DNA of 64,000 nt from Rhodococcus wratislaviensis (GTDB lineage Bacteria; Actinomycetota; Actinomycetes; Mycobacteriales; Mycobacteriaceae). The notes beneath the pieces are model-generated. The model saw nothing but the letters and a program-made list of their open reading frames with translations. It searched no databases and had not been told where the DNA came from. Position 1 is the first letter of the stretch, and every line of letters starts with the position of its first letter. The translations under genes were made by a program, and so were the position numbers. The stretch is taken from contig NZ_UAUI01000022.1 in assembly GCF_900455735.1 (NCBI RefSeq), positions 637,909-701,908 on the forward strand, in the 5' to 3' direction. Shown here piece by piece: positions 1 to 11,100 of this stretch.

Positions 1-20
1 GGTGACCGTGCGGCAAAGAC

Positions 21-54
21 AGAGGGCCACCTTCCCGGGGGAAGGTGGCCCTCT
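21..54 (-). terminator. Hairpin terminator after tRNA-Thr
   Basis: A perfect inverted repeat has 16-base arms (21-36 and 39-54) and a two-base loop. It lies just downstream of the minus-strand tRNA, and a short T-rich stretch follows it on that strand. The stem is strong enough to act as an intrinsic terminator, which is an inference from structure and position. Confidence 0.75.
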
Positions 55-76
55 GTGTGCGGAGGCGATTCCGCGG

Positions 77-151
77 TGGAGCCTCCTGTCAGGATTGAAC
101 TGACGACCGCTCGCTTACAAGGCGAGTGCTCTACCACTGAGCTAAGGAGGC
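77..151 (-). tRNA. tRNA-Thr (anticodon UGU)
   Basis: The reverse complement folds as a cloverleaf. The 7-bp acceptor stem starts GCCTCCT and pairs with AGGAGGC. The D arm contains AGCTCAGTGGTAGAGC, the anticodon loop reads CTTGTAA giving anticodon TGT (Thr, ACA codons), and the T arm contains GTTCAATCC. The 3' CCA is encoded at 77-79. A strong hairpin follows at 21-54. Confidence 0.95.
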
Positions 152-223
152 GGACACGCGCGCCCATCATATCCATTGCAGGAACGTCGGCTACTTCCGC
201 CCACATTGGATAGCGTTGGAGCC

Positions 224-601
224 ATGAGTACCTCGGAGATCGCCACCGTCCTCGCTTGGCACGACGCCCTCAACTCCGGCGACATCGACACTCTGCTGTC
301 GCTGTCGAGCGACGACATCGAGATGGGTGGCCCGAAAGGCGCGACTCAGGGCCTGGCGGCGCTGCGGGAATGGGCGTCTACCGCGGGCATCACGCTGATT
401 CCGCAGCGAATGTATTACTACGACGGCGTGCTGGTGGTCGAACAGCAGGCCACGTGGGCGGACCCCGCGGAGACGCGTATCCTGGCCTCTGCATTCCGTG
501 TCGTCCACGATCAGGTCATCTCCACGTTCCGCCACGAGACACTCGAGTCTGCACTCTCCGCTACCGATTTGACCGAGAAAGATCTTGTCTCCGACACGTA
601 G
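224..601 (+). CDS. NTF2-like / SnoaL-fold small protein
   Basis: A 125-residue protein starting MSTSEIATVLAWHDALNSGD. The N-terminal helix with W-H-x-A-x-N-x-G-D, followed by a stretch about when and where the polyketide cyclase/limonene-epoxide-hydrolase fold begins its beta sheet, is typical of small NTF2-like proteins. An upstream extension to 176 is possible but has no clear benefit; the ATG at 224 gives a compact domain. It stops one base before the start chosen for the ThrE-type exporter, so the two are probably cotranscribed. No catalytic residues can be assigned, and the substrate is unknown. Confidence 0.7.
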   Translation: MSTSEIATVLAWHDALNSGDIDTLLSLSSDDIEMGGPKGATQGLAALREWASTAGITLIPQRMYYYDGVLVVEQQATWADPAETRILASAFRVVHDQVISTFRHETLESALSATDLTEKDLVSDT

Positions 602-602
602 T

Positions 603-2042
603 ATGGCCAAGCTCACAGAATCCCTCCAACGGCTCACAGGCGACCGTCGCGCAACGGTCGATGCGGTCACCGCTGCACCCACACCGCTGCAGCCGATCGA
701 CCTCACCGACGACGCGGTGGTCGCCGAAGTACTCGACCTCGCCGTGAGAGTCGGTGAAGTGCTCCTTGCGTCGGGCACCGGTGCGATGGACACCGCCGAG
801 CAGGTGCAGTTCATCGCCGCCACGTACGGCCTCGCCCAGTGTGATGTGGATGTCACGTACAACTCCATCGTGCTGTCCGCGTACCGCGGGCCGACCCTCC
901 CGCCGGCGAGCACGATGCGGATAGTGCACTACCGCTCGATGGACTTCACCCGTCTCGCGGCGGTGGACCGGCTCACGCGGCGGATCCGCCGTGAGGCCGT
1001 CACCCCCAGCGAGGCGCACGAAGCCCTGACCGCGGTCACCACGGCGCCGCACCCGTACAACCGCTGGATCGCGACGCTCGCCTGGGCGTCCATGGCCGCG
1101 TCGGTCTCCGTGTTGATGGGCGGTGGGGTGCTGGTCGCATCGGTCGCCTTCCTGACGACGATGGTGATCTACCGGGTCAACCGGGTCCTCAACCGCATCG
1201 GCCTGCCGTTCTTCTTTCAGCAGGTGGCGGGCGGTCTGGTGGCGGCGACCCCGGCGGCGACGCTCTACACGTTCCAGGATCAGCTGGGTGTCGAGATCAG
1301 ACCCTCGCAGATCATTTCTGCCGGTGTGGTGGTGCTGTTGTCCGGGTTGTCGCTGGTCGGTTCCGTGCAGGACGCCATCACGGGGGCACCGATCACGGCG
1401 GCGGCGCGATTCTTCGAAGTGGTCATGATGACCGGCGGCATCATCGCCGGTGTGGCCATCTCGTTGCGTCTGACCGGCGTGCTGGGTTCGACGCTGCCGC
1501 CCGTCAACGTCGAGATCACGGAACTCGTGCAGCTACCCGTGCTGGTGATGTCGGGCGCTTTCGCGTCGATGTTCTATGCATTGGCCTGTTACGCCGAGCA
1601 GCGCGCCCTCACGGCCGCGTGGTTCGGCGGCGCGGCCGGCGCCCTGGTCTACATGGTGGCGCACCAGTTCGGCATCGGCCCCATCATCGGTTCGGCGCTC
1701 GCAGCCACAGTGGTCGGTTTCGCCGGTGGTCTGATGGCCCGCCGCGCGCTCACGCCGCCGCTGGTCGTCGTGGTGGCGGGTATCACACCACTGCTGCCGG
1801 GTCTGTCTCTGTACCGGGGTCTCTACGCCCTGCTCAACAACGAAGTGGTGATCGGACTGAGCTCGCTGCTGGCGGCGTTCGGTATCGGTTGCGCGCTCGC
1901 GGCGGGCGTCACGCTAGGCGAATGGATCGCCCGGACCCTGCGGAGGCCGCGCATCCTGCGTCGCACAGACGACATCCGCCGCCCCGTCTTCAAGACGAGG
2001 CGGCGGAAGGCGGTCGAAACACACACACAGAAAGCGGCGTGA
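603..2042 (+). CDS. Threonine/serine exporter family protein (ThrE-like)
   Basis: A 479-residue membrane protein. The N-terminal half is soluble and carries the DUF1212-type sequence around V-L-L-A-S-G-T-G-A-M-D-T-A-E, followed by the conserved R-I-V-H-Y-R region. The C-terminal half has about ten hydrophobic segments, including a second block of four to five helices equivalent to the ThrE_2 domain, and ends in a basic tail (RRPRILRRTDDIRRPVFKTRRR). Length matches the ThrE family of Corynebacterium (about 490). The family exports threonine and serine by proton-motive force. The ATG at 603 was preferred over a TTG at 585, which would overlap the upstream gene. Any role in siderophore precursor supply is speculation. 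Confidence 0.85.
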   Translation: MAKLTESLQRLTGDRRATVDAVTAAPTPLQPIDLTDDAVVAEVLDLAVRVGEVLLASGTGAMDTAEQVQFIAATYGLAQCDVDVTYNSIVLSAYRGPTLPPASTMRIVHYRSMDFTRLAAVDRLTRRIRREAVTPSEAHEALTAVTTAPHPYNRWIATLAWASMAASVSVLMGGGVLVASVAFLTTMVIYRVNRVLNRIGLPFFFQQVAGGLVAATPAATLYTFQDQLGVEIRPSQIISAGVVVLLSGLSLVGSVQDAITGAPITAAARFFEVVMMTGGIIAGVAISLRLTGVLGSTLPPVNVEITELVQLPVLVMSGAFASMFYALACYAEQRALTAAWFGGAAGALVYMVAHQFGIGPIIGSALAATVVGFAGGLMARRALTPPLVVVVAGITPLLPGLSLYRGLYALLNNEVVIGLSSLLAAFGIGCALAAGVTLGEWIARTLRRPRILRRTDDIRRPVFKTRRRKAVETHTQKAA

Positions 2043-2054
2043 GGCAGTTTCAGG

Positions 2055-2145
2055 TGACGGCCTCTCGGCCGTCTGCCGGGTACGACCGCCGGTGTCTCAC
2101 CGGACGGTCGTCCCGGCACGTCGTCGCCGACACGCGGCGACGGGG
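2055..2145. terminator. Convergent terminator region
   Basis: Three adjacent hairpins fill the gap between the ThrE gene (+) and the mbtH-like gene (-). They are GACGGCC/GGCCGTC near 2055-2073, an imperfect long stem at 2076-2116, and CGTCGCCG/CGGCGACG near 2123-2145. Their position between convergent genes suggests bidirectional termination. Confidence 0.5.
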
Positions 2146-2148
2146 AGG

Positions 2149-2400
2149 TCAGCTCTTGTCGACGCTGTGCCGTCCGCCCGACTTCTCGTCGGCCTCCATG
2201 GCCTCACGCAGGCTCTTCGGCCGCATGTCGGTCCAGTTCTTCTCCACGTACTCGAGGCATGCGGCCCGGCTTTCCTCGCCGAAAACCACGCGCCAGCCTG
2301 CCGGCACCTCAGAGAACGTGGGCCACAGTGAGTGCTGGTCCTCATCGTTCACCAGCACGTAGAAGCGGCCTTCTTCGTCATCGAATGGATTGGTGCTCAT
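2149..2400 (-). CDS. MbtH-like NRPS accessory protein
   Basis: An 83-residue protein with the complete MbtH signature: [20 protein letters not shown] near the N-terminus, then SLWP, P-x-G-W-x-V-V-F-G and a C-terminal W-T-D-M-R-P-x-S-L. MbtH-like proteins bind the adenylation domains of NRPSs and are often needed for their solubility and activity. The start codon overlaps the stop of the monooxygenase by four bases (ATGA), so the two are translationally coupled and part of the siderophore locus. The likely partner is the 5,574-residue NRPS immediately upstream on the same strand. Confidence 0.95.
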   Translation of the reverse strand: MSTNPFDDEEGRFYVLVNDEDQHSLWPTFSEVPAGWRVVFGEESRAACLEYVEKNWTDMRPKSLREAMEADEKSGGRHSVDKS

Positions 2401-3743
2401 CTCGCCTCGCTTGTCGCATACGTGTCCTGTGCGTTCACACTAGCAAGCGCGCCGTTACGGCCACGCCTTGTTACGACAGATGTAACGATCTCTCCCGCCC
2501 GCACGGCAACGTTCGACAGGAGCGACGACGTGATTCCGTGCGTTTTCTCCGTGCCGCCCTGCAGATAGATTCCCGCTGTGACGTCCGGTGAAACCGCCAA
2601 TCTGTAATCTCGGCCCACTTCACGTGGCGGGTGGGTTTTCGGCGCGAGATCGCCGAGCAGAGGCTCGAGGGGTGCGGGAGTGAAGCCGGTGGCCAGAATC
2701 AGTGCGTCGCAGGCGAGAGTGTCGGTGAGGCCGTCGACACCGCTGCGGACAGCCACCTCGATTCCGTCCGAAGTCTCGTCGACGGCAATGATCTCCGACG
2801 CGCGGCGCATGAACAGGCGGCGACGCCCCCGTACGCGTTCCTGGTATTCGGTCGCGTAGAGCTCGTTGATGAGCTCGATGTCGACCACCGAATAGTTAGT
2901 ACTCCTATGGACATCCAGCAATCGCAGTCGCTCCGCCTCCGGGGCGCCGTGCAGATCGTCCACCGCCTCCGGATCGAAGATGCGGTTGGCGTACGGGCTG
3001 TCGTCGGCCGGGCTGTAGCCGTAACGCGAGAAGACGCTGTGGACTTCGGCTTCGGGGTAGTTTCCGTGCAGGTACTGCACGATCTCGGCGGCGCTCTGGC
3101 CTGCCCCGAGGACGACGAATCGATGGTGGACCGGGGCCGGCATCTCGCCGAGCCGGAACAAGAACTGGTGATTGTGGAAGCACCGCGCAGAGGGGTTGGC
3201 CCACTCGGGGATTCGTTCCCGCAGACCGGCGCCCATCACGACGTTGCGCGCGATCACCGTGCTGCCGTCGGCGGTGCGGACCTCGAAACGGTCGATCACC
3301 CCGTCGTCGCCGCGGATTCCGCGTACGGTCTCCACTGCGGTGCCGTATCGCACGTCGGCGTCCACTCGGCGTGCCGCCCACTGCAGGTAGTCGTGGAACT
3401 CGTGACGCGTCGGGAAGAAGGTCTGGTGATTGACGAAGTCGACGAGGCGACCCTGATCGAAGAGGTAATTGAAGAAGGTGAATGCGCTACGCGGATTCCG
3501 GAACGTCACCAGGTCCTTCGGAAACGCGATCTGCATCGTCGCGCCGTCGAGAAGCATCCCGGGATGCCACCCGAATCGATCCTGCTTCTCGAAGAACTGC
3601 GCGCTGATCCGCTCACGCGGGGGGCACTCCGCATTGTGTTCCTCGATGGCAATGGCCAGGGCGAGGTTAGCGGGACCGAATCCGACACCCACGACATCTC
3701 GCACTGGGAGATCTGTACCGACCGTTTCCGGCGATTCACTCAT
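2397..3743 (-). CDS. L-ornithine N5-monooxygenase (siderophore hydroxylase)
   Basis: A 448-residue flavin N-hydroxylating monooxygenase. The FAD-binding motif [14 protein letters not shown] is at residues about 18-31, the NADPH-binding motif [10 protein letters not shown] near 211, and the C-terminal L-I-L-A-T-G-F-T-P near 351. These are hallmarks of the SidA/PvdA/IucD class. The expected reaction is NADPH- and O2-dependent hydroxylation of the ornithine side-chain nitrogen; ornithine rather than lysine is inferred from the hydroxyornithine codes in the adjacent NRPS. The ATG at 3743 was chosen because upstream codons (to 3836) run over a probable iron box and lack family similarity. An RHA1 counterpart called Rmo has been described biochemically; identity with it is plausible but unverified. 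Confidence 0.93.
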   Translation of the reverse strand: MSESPETVGTDLPVRDVVGVGFGPANLALAIAIEEHNAECPPRERISAQFFEKQDRFGWHPGMLLDGATMQIAFPKDLVTFRNPRSAFTFFNYLFDQGRLVDFVNHQTFFPTRHEFHDYLQWAARRVDADVRYGTAVETVRGIRGDDGVIDRFEVRTADGSTVIARNVVMGAGLRERIPEWANPSARCFHNHQFLFRLGEMPAPVHHRFVVLGAGQSAAEIVQYLHGNYPEAEVHSVFSRYGYSPADDSPYANRIFDPEAVDDLHGAPEAERLRLLDVHRSTNYSVVDIELINELYATEYQERVRGRRRLFMRRASEIIAVDETSDGIEVAVRSGVDGLTDTLACDALILATGFTPAPLEPLLGDLAPKTHPPREVGRDYRLAVSPDVTAGIYLQGGTEKTHGITSSLLSNVAVRAGEIVTSVVTRRGRNGALASVNAQDTYATSEAR

Positions 3744-3807
3744 AGCTCGTTGTCCGTCCTCGACGCCGCGCCGCACCCGACCCAGCCGCCGTCTGCCTTC
3801 CGAAAAG

Positions 3808-3826
3808 ATAGTGAAGCCTATCCTTA
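3808..3826 (-). promoter_or_regulatory. Candidate IdeR/DtxR iron box
   Basis: The sequence atagtgaagcctatcctta matches the IdeR consensus TTAGGTTAGCCTAACCTAA at 13 of 19 positions with the core AGCCTA intact. It lies 65 bases upstream of the monooxygenase start, between it and the NRPS stop, so this gene pair may have its own iron-controlled promoter. Confidence 0.55.
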
Positions 3827-3905
3827 TTTCCAGCACAGTACCAAGTACTTCCGGCCCTCGCGGCGGCGAACTCCGCCCCGGAACTGCGATCTAGATCACT
3901 CTTGA

Positions 3906-5179
3906 TCATCGGGATCCTTCCGCCCATGCGGTGACCAGCGACGACAACTCCGACGCCCAGCCACGAACCTTCTCGGCGTCCAGCACATCCGAGGAGAACG
4001 AGAAATATGCGTGGACGGGCCCGTCACCGATCGGCTCGTAGAAGCTCAGCGTCAGGTCCGAATCCGGAACACCCACCGGCACCGGCATCACGCCGCCCAG
4101 CGCGTCGAGATGACCGAGCCTGGCCTGCTCGTGATGAACGAGCATGATCTGCGGACGGAGCACCGGCGTCTCGCCGACCGCCTCCACGACGTCGGCGAAC
4201 GCCACGTCCTGGTTGTCCAGCGCGTCGAGATTCGCGGTGCGGATACGCCGCAGCAACTCCACGGGATCGGGATCACCGCTCGTATCCGTTCGCAACAGAA
4301 CGATATTGAAGAAGCAGCCGACCAGCGCGTCCAGCGCCTCCTCCGTGCGTCCCGCGACGAGTGACCCCAGCGGAATGTCCGTGCCGGCGCCGTGCCGTGT
4401 CAGCACGGTGGCGAGCGCGGCCTGCAACACCATGAACAGGCTGGTGCCCGTGTCGCTCGCGAACTTCTCGACCGCACTGTGGAGATCTGCGTCGATCTCG
4501 ACCGGGACGATCTCCGCCGTCCGCGGTCCGCGAACCGCCGGGGCGGGCAGTGCGAGCCGGGACGGCATGCCGTCCAGCGTCTCCCGCCAGTAGTCGAGCT
4601 GACGCGACCGACGGCTGTCCGGGTCCTCGGGATCGCCGACGAGTGCCTGCGACCACACGACGTAGTCGGCGTATCCGACGGGCAGCGGTTCCCACGCGGG
4701 TTCCTCGCCGTGCGACCGGGCGGCGTATGCGCCCATCAGATCGCCGAGCAACGGCACCACGGACCACTCGTCGACGGCGATGTAGTGCATCGCGAGAAGC
4801 AACGCCTGGGTGCCGTCGGCGCCGGTCACGAGATGCACGCGCAGCGGTTCGTGCTCGGTGAGATCGACGGGTTCCTGCGCCAATTCGAAGACCGTGCGGT
4901 GCACGTCTCCGTCCCCGACGTCGACGAGTTCGAGGGCGGGCCGCATCGCTTCCTGCGCGACGACGGTGTCCCCGGCCTCCACATACACGGTCCGCAACGG
5001 CTCGTGCCGGGACGTGACGTCGTCGAGGGCCTGCGCCAGGATCTCGGGGTCGACGGTGTCGCGAAGCTGCAGCGACAGTGCGTGGCTGGCTCGCGACTCG
5101 GCGCCTGCCGCCCGGAACTGCTTCCAGAACCGGCGTTGCGGCCCGGACAGCGGCAGCGCCTCCGGCCTCGGGTCCGCCG
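3906..5179 (-). other. NRPS terminal condensation-like domain
   Basis: The last ~420 residues form a C-type domain starting LPLSGPQRRFWKQF and ending at the stop codon. Its active site reads MHYIAVDEWS near residue 5283, so the second His of HHxxxDG is Tyr and Gly is Glu. No thioesterase or reductase follows. In erythrochelin-type NRPSs a terminal C domain releases the peptide by diketopiperazine formation; whether this altered domain can do so is unknown. Confidence 0.75.
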
Positions 5180-8100
5180 CCGTCAGCACCGGCCTGCCCG
5201 TGGACGAGGCCCCCGCGACGATCGCGGCGAGTTCGGCCACCGTGGAATTGTCGAACACGTCCCGGATGCCGATGTCGACGGCGAACCGCCCACGGATCCG
5301 TCCCACCAACCGCATCGACGCCATGGAGTTGCCACCCAGGTCGAAGAAGTTGTCGTGGATGCCCACCGACGGCAGGTGCAGGATGTCGGCGAACACGGCC
5401 GCGATCTCCTTCTGCTCCGGCGTCTGCGGCGTGCCGTCCCCGGTCAGGGCCGACCAGTCCGGCAGCGGAAGCGCCTTGCGGTCGAGTTTGCCGTTGGGTG
5501 TCAACGGGAGATCGCCGTCCAGCACGACCACGAGAGTCGGCACCATGTAGTCGGGCAACCGCGTGGCGGCGTGATCCCGCACCGCCTGCGGATCGATCCG
5601 CCCGGCTCCGTGACCGTCTGCCGGTGTCACATAGCCCACCAGCCGGACGATGTCGCCGGTCCGGTCCGCGACGACCGCCGACTGTTTCACCGCCGGATGG
5701 CTTCCGAGTGCCGCGATGATCTCGCCGAGTTCGATGCGGAATCCACGGATCTTCACCTGGTCGTCGACGCGTCCGAGGAAGTCGATGTTGCCGTCGGCCC
5801 GCCAGCGCGCCCGGTCGCCGGTCCGGTACATCCGGGTGCCCGCTTCGCCGAAGGGGCTGGGCACGAACCGGGCCGACGTGAGGTCGGGCCGGCCGAGGTA
5901 TCCGCGGGCCAGCCCGCGTCCCGCGATGTACAACTCGCCCGCCACGCCCGGCGGCACCGGTTGCAGGCGGTCGTCGAGGACGTACGCCTGCTCGTTCGGA
6001 TCGGGGATACCGATCGGCACAGCCGAGTTCCATCCGGGTTGTGCCTGCCACAACGTGTTGTTGACGGTGGCCTCGGTGAGACCGTACGCGGCGAGCAGGT
6101 TGAGGCGTTCCGCCCAGCGTCCGATCAGTTCCGGCGGCACGGTCTCGGTGCCCACCAGCACGGTGCATCCCTCCGGGACGTCGCATCCCGACGGCAGCGC
6201 CGCCAGCAGGGACGGCGGAATGATCGCGTGCGTGACGTCGTGTGCGGCCATGAAATCGGTGAGTTCCGGTCCGGCGACGCGGGACTCGTCGGGCACGATG
6301 ACCAGGCGGGAGCCCGTGCACAGTGCCATCGACAACTCGAAGACCGCGACGTCGAATCCGATCGACGCGAACTGCATCACCACCGAACCCGGCACGAGCT
6401 TCATCCGCTGTTCGGCGGTGGCGACGAGGCTGGGTATCCCGTCGTGAGTGAGGATCGCGCCCTTGGGTTTTCCGGTGGAGCCCGACGTGTAGATGACGTA
6501 CGCGGCGTGGTCCAGGCCCTGCGGGGGTTGCGGCACCTGCAGGGCGGGCCCGGTCTCGAGTTCCGTGACGACGGACTCGTCGTCGAGGAGAACGCGAGCG
6601 AGACCGTCGACGTCCGCGATGCGCGGGCTCTCCCCCACCGTGGTCACCAGCACCCGCGCGGCGGAGTCGGCGAGCATGTAGGAGATGCGGTCGGACGGGT
6701 GGGTCAGGTCGAGCGGAAGGTACGCCGCCCCGAGCTTCAGCACCCCGAGCACCGTCGCGACCATCTGCGCCGATCTCGGGACAGCCAGTCCCACAACGTC
6801 TTCGACGGAAACTCCGCGGCGATGCAGCAAGGCCGCGATCCGGTCGGCGCGGACACTCAGTTCCGCGTACGTCACCGCACCGTCGGCGTCGACGACGGCC
6901 ACGGCGTCGGGGGTCGCCGCCACGTGGCGCGCGAACGCCTCGGAGAACGTCTCCTCCGCCACCGGCTGTGACGTGTCGTTGAAACCGCACACCACCAGTT
7001 CGCGTTCCTCGCCGAGGAACACGTCGAGGTCGCCGACCGCGCGACCCGAGTCGGACGCCAGAGCATCGAGCACCACGACCTGTCTGCGCGCGATGTCTTC
7101 CGCGGTGGCCCGGTCGAACAGGTCCGAACCGTATTCGAGACGCAGTTCCACGCGGTCGTCGTCGAGGTACTCGGTGAAGTTGAACACCAGGTCGAACTTG
7201 GCCGTGCGTTCCTCGAACGCCACCGGGGTGAGGGCCGACCCCGGCGCGAGCGCCGAATCGGACGTCCGGCTGTGGTAGCCGACCATCACCTGGAACAGGG
7301 GGTTCCGGGCCAGGGTGCGCGCCGGATTCACCTTCTCCACGACGGTTTCGAACGGGACGTCCGCATGGGAGAAGGCCGCCAGGTCGGTGTCGCGGACCCG
7401 TGCCAGCAACTGGTCGAACGTGGGGTTGCCCGACACGTCCGTCCGCAGCACCACGGTGTTGACGAAGAATCCGACCAGGTCGTCGAGACCCTGTTCGCTG
7501 CGGCCGGCGACCGGCGCTCCGATCGGCAGGTCGTCGCCCGCACCGAGGCGGTGCAGCAACGCCGCCGACGCCGCGTGCAGCACCATGAACATGCTGGTGC
7601 CCGACGTCCGGGCGAGCGAACGCAGGGCCCGTGTCGTCGCGGCGTCGAGCGTCGTCTCGATCGCGCCGCCTGCGAAGCTCGGCCGCGCCGGACGGGTGCG
7701 ATCGGTGGGGAGCACCAACTCCTCCGGCGCACCGTCGAGAGTCTTCGCCCAGTAGTCGAGTTGGCGGCTGACGAGGCTGGACGGGTCCTGCGGGTCACCC
7801 AGGACGTCGCGCTGCCACAGCGTGTAGTCGGCGTATTGCACGTCGAGCGGCTCCCACGCCGGCGCCGAGCCCTGCGCGCGAGCGGTGTACGCCGTCATCA
7901 GGTCCCGCAGGAACGGGCGGTCCGACCATTCGTCGGTGGCGATGTGGTGCAGCACGATGGCCAGCACCTGCTGGTCCGCGACCCGGATGAGGCTCGCGCG
8001 CACCGGGATCTCCGTGGTCAGGTCGAACGGGCGGCCGACGGTCTCGGTGACGAGCCGCACCAGATCCGTCTCGGTGCCGTCCATCACCGCGACGTCGGGG

Positions 8101-11100
8101 CGAGCGTCGTCCAGGATCACCTGCACCGGTTCGCCGTCGTGCTCCCCGAACACGGTTCGCAGCGATTCGTGCCGCGACACGACGTCGGTCAGCGCCCCCT
8201 CGAACAACCCGGGGTCGAGTGCACCGTGCAGGCGCAGGACGATCGGGAAGTTGTAGGCAGCCGACGACCCCTCCATCTGCTGCAGCAGCCACAGCCGTTG
8301 CTGCGCAGCGGAGAGCGGCAGATGCTCGGGCCGCGGCCGGGCCACCAGCACCGGGCGTGTCGAACCGGTGTCGTCGCCGATCCGGGCGGCGAGTTCGGCG
8401 ACCGTCGGCGCCTCGAACAGGTCGCGCATGGTGAGGTCGGTGTCGAGCGCCGCCCGTGCCCGGCTGATCAGCCTGGTGGCCAGCAGCGAATGCCCGCCGA
8501 GGTCGAAGAAGTCGTCGTCGACGCCGGGGGCGGGGACGCCGAGGATCTCGCCGAACAACGCGGACAGCACCCGTTCGGTGTCGGTGCGGGGTTCGGTCCG
8601 CGCGCCGCCACTGCGCCCGAGCGCGTCGTCCGCCGACGGCAGCGCCTTGACGTCGAGTTTGCCGTTGACCGTCATCGGCAGGCTGTCGACCTCGATGACC
8701 GCGGCGGGCACCATGTAGTCCGGCAACGTTGCGCGCAGCGCCCGTGAGTACTTGTTAACGTCCCGCGGTTGACAAGTACTCACGGGTACGGCGTAGCCGA
8801 CGAGCCGCTTGAAACCACCCGGGCCCGAATCGACGACGACGGCCGCCTGGCGCACGTCGTCCAGAGCTTCGAGCGCGGACGCGATTTCGCCCAATTCCAC
8901 CCGGTGACCACGGATCTTCACCTGATCGTCCGTGCGGCCGAGGAAGTCGAGGTTACCGTCTCCGCGGCGGCGCACGAGATCGCCCGTCCGATACATACGT
9001 ACGGCTTCCTGGAACGGGTCGGCGACGAACCGCTCCGCCGTCAGCACGAACCGGTCGAGGTAGCCGCGTGCCAACCCGACCCCGGAGATGTACAGCTCAC
9101 CGGGAACGCCGTCCGGAACCGGACGCAACCAGGGGTCCAGCACATACGCGGACGTGTTCCAGATCGGGGTGCCGACGGTGGGTGTCTCGCTGTCGGCAGT
9201 GCCGGCGCCGAGGGTGTTGATCGTGTATTCGGTGGGACCGTACAGGTTGTACCCGCACGTTCCGTCCGTGTCGCGCAACCGGTTCCACACCGAATCCGAC
9301 ACTGCCTCGCCGCCGAGGAGCACCAGCGGCGGTCGGTGCCGCCCCGGACCGTCGTCGAGCAGACCCTCCTCGATCAGGTGCTGCGCGTACGTCGGCGTCA
9401 CGTTCACGACGTCTATCGCATGCGTGTCGCAGTAGGCCACGAGCGCCTCGGCGTCACGCCGCAGGTTCTCGTCGCAGATGTGGACCTCGTGGCCTTCGAC
9501 CAGCCACAGCAGTTCCTCCCACGACATGTCGAACGCGAACGACACGGTGTGCGCGATGCGCAGTCGCCGACCGCCCGCCGCGGTCACGACGGGTTCGAAG
9601 ATCGCCTCGCGATGGTTGAACTGCATGTTGGTCAGGCCGCGGTACGGGGTGACGACGCCCTTCGGCTTGCCCGTGGACCCGGACGTATAGATGACGTACG
9701 CCGGATGGTCCAGGCGCCCGGGCATTCCGGGCGCGAATCCGCCGAGTTCGGCCCCCGACAACGGTCCGGACGCGACCGCGCCGAAGTCCAGGGTGTCGAC
9801 GGCCAGCGTGTCGACCGCCGCTGCGGCGAGCGTTCCGGCGACGTCCGACGTGGTGACCAGGACCGTCGGACTTGCGTCGTCGAGCATCGCGACGAGCCGC
9901 TCGGCGGGGTGGTCCAGCTCGAGCGGCAGATATGCGGATCCGGTGCGCAGCACGGCGAACAGCGCGACCACCATCTCCACCGACCGCGGCAGTGCGAGTG
10001 CGACGATCCGCTCCGGGCCCGCGCCGTGGCCGAGCAGGAGCCGGGCCATCCGGTTCACGTCGGCGTCGAGTTCGGCGTAGCTCACGGTGCGGTCCCCGAA
10101 CACCAGGGCCGTCTCTTCGGGGCGGCCGCGGGCCGCGTCGGCGAACAGGTCCGCGATGGTCGCGTCGGGCAGGACCTTCGGCTCGACCGGCACGGGCGTT
10201 GCGGCACCGGCGATTGCGCCGACCACACCCGACAGGTCGGTGGACCATTCCTCGAGCACGGTCAGGTACCGGGACAGCATGCGTTCGACCCGCGACTCCG
10301 AGATCTTCTCGGGGTGGAACTCGAACTTCACCTTCACGCTCGCGCCCGGCGTCACGACGACCGTGACCGGGTAGTGCGTGTGATCGATGCTGTCGCCGCC
10401 ACTGATGTCGTGCGCCGCATTGAGCGCCGACACCTGCTTCTCGTCGACGAAGTTCTGCAGCACGTACAGCACGTCGAACAGCTGCCGGTGCTCGGATACC
10501 CGCTGGATGGAGGCGAGCCCGAGGTAGTCGTACGGGGTCAGCGCCAACCGCTCCGACTGGATTCGCCGGAGCAGGTCGGTGACGGTCTCGTCGGCGCGCA
10601 GCGTCGTCCGGACGGGGACGGTGTTGAGGAACATTCCCGCCACCGCGTCGATGCCCGGGACCTCCGGTGGGCGTCCGGCCACGGTGGTGCCGAACACGAG
10701 GTCCCGGCGTCCGGTCTCGATTCCGAGGACGACGGCCAGCGCGGCGTTCAGCACCGCGTTGAACGTGACACCGGCACCGCGTGCGCCGGCCCGGAGCCGT
10801 TCGCTCAGTTCCTCGGACAGCACGGCGTCCCGGCGCTGCGGAGGCTGCGGCTCCCCCGAAACCGTCGCTGCGAGCAGCGTGGGCTCGTCGAGCCCGCCGA
10901 GCGCGTCGGTCCACGCAGATTGCGCGGCGTCCGCGTCCCGGGTGGCCAGCCACCGCAGGTAGTCCTCGAAAGATCCTTCCGGGGCGGCGAATCCGGAGTC
11001 GTCGCCACCCGATTCGTAGAGGGCGAGCAGCTGGCTGACGACGAGGCCGTTGGACCATCCGTCCCACAGCAGGAACTGCCGGTTGATCACCAGTCGGTCG

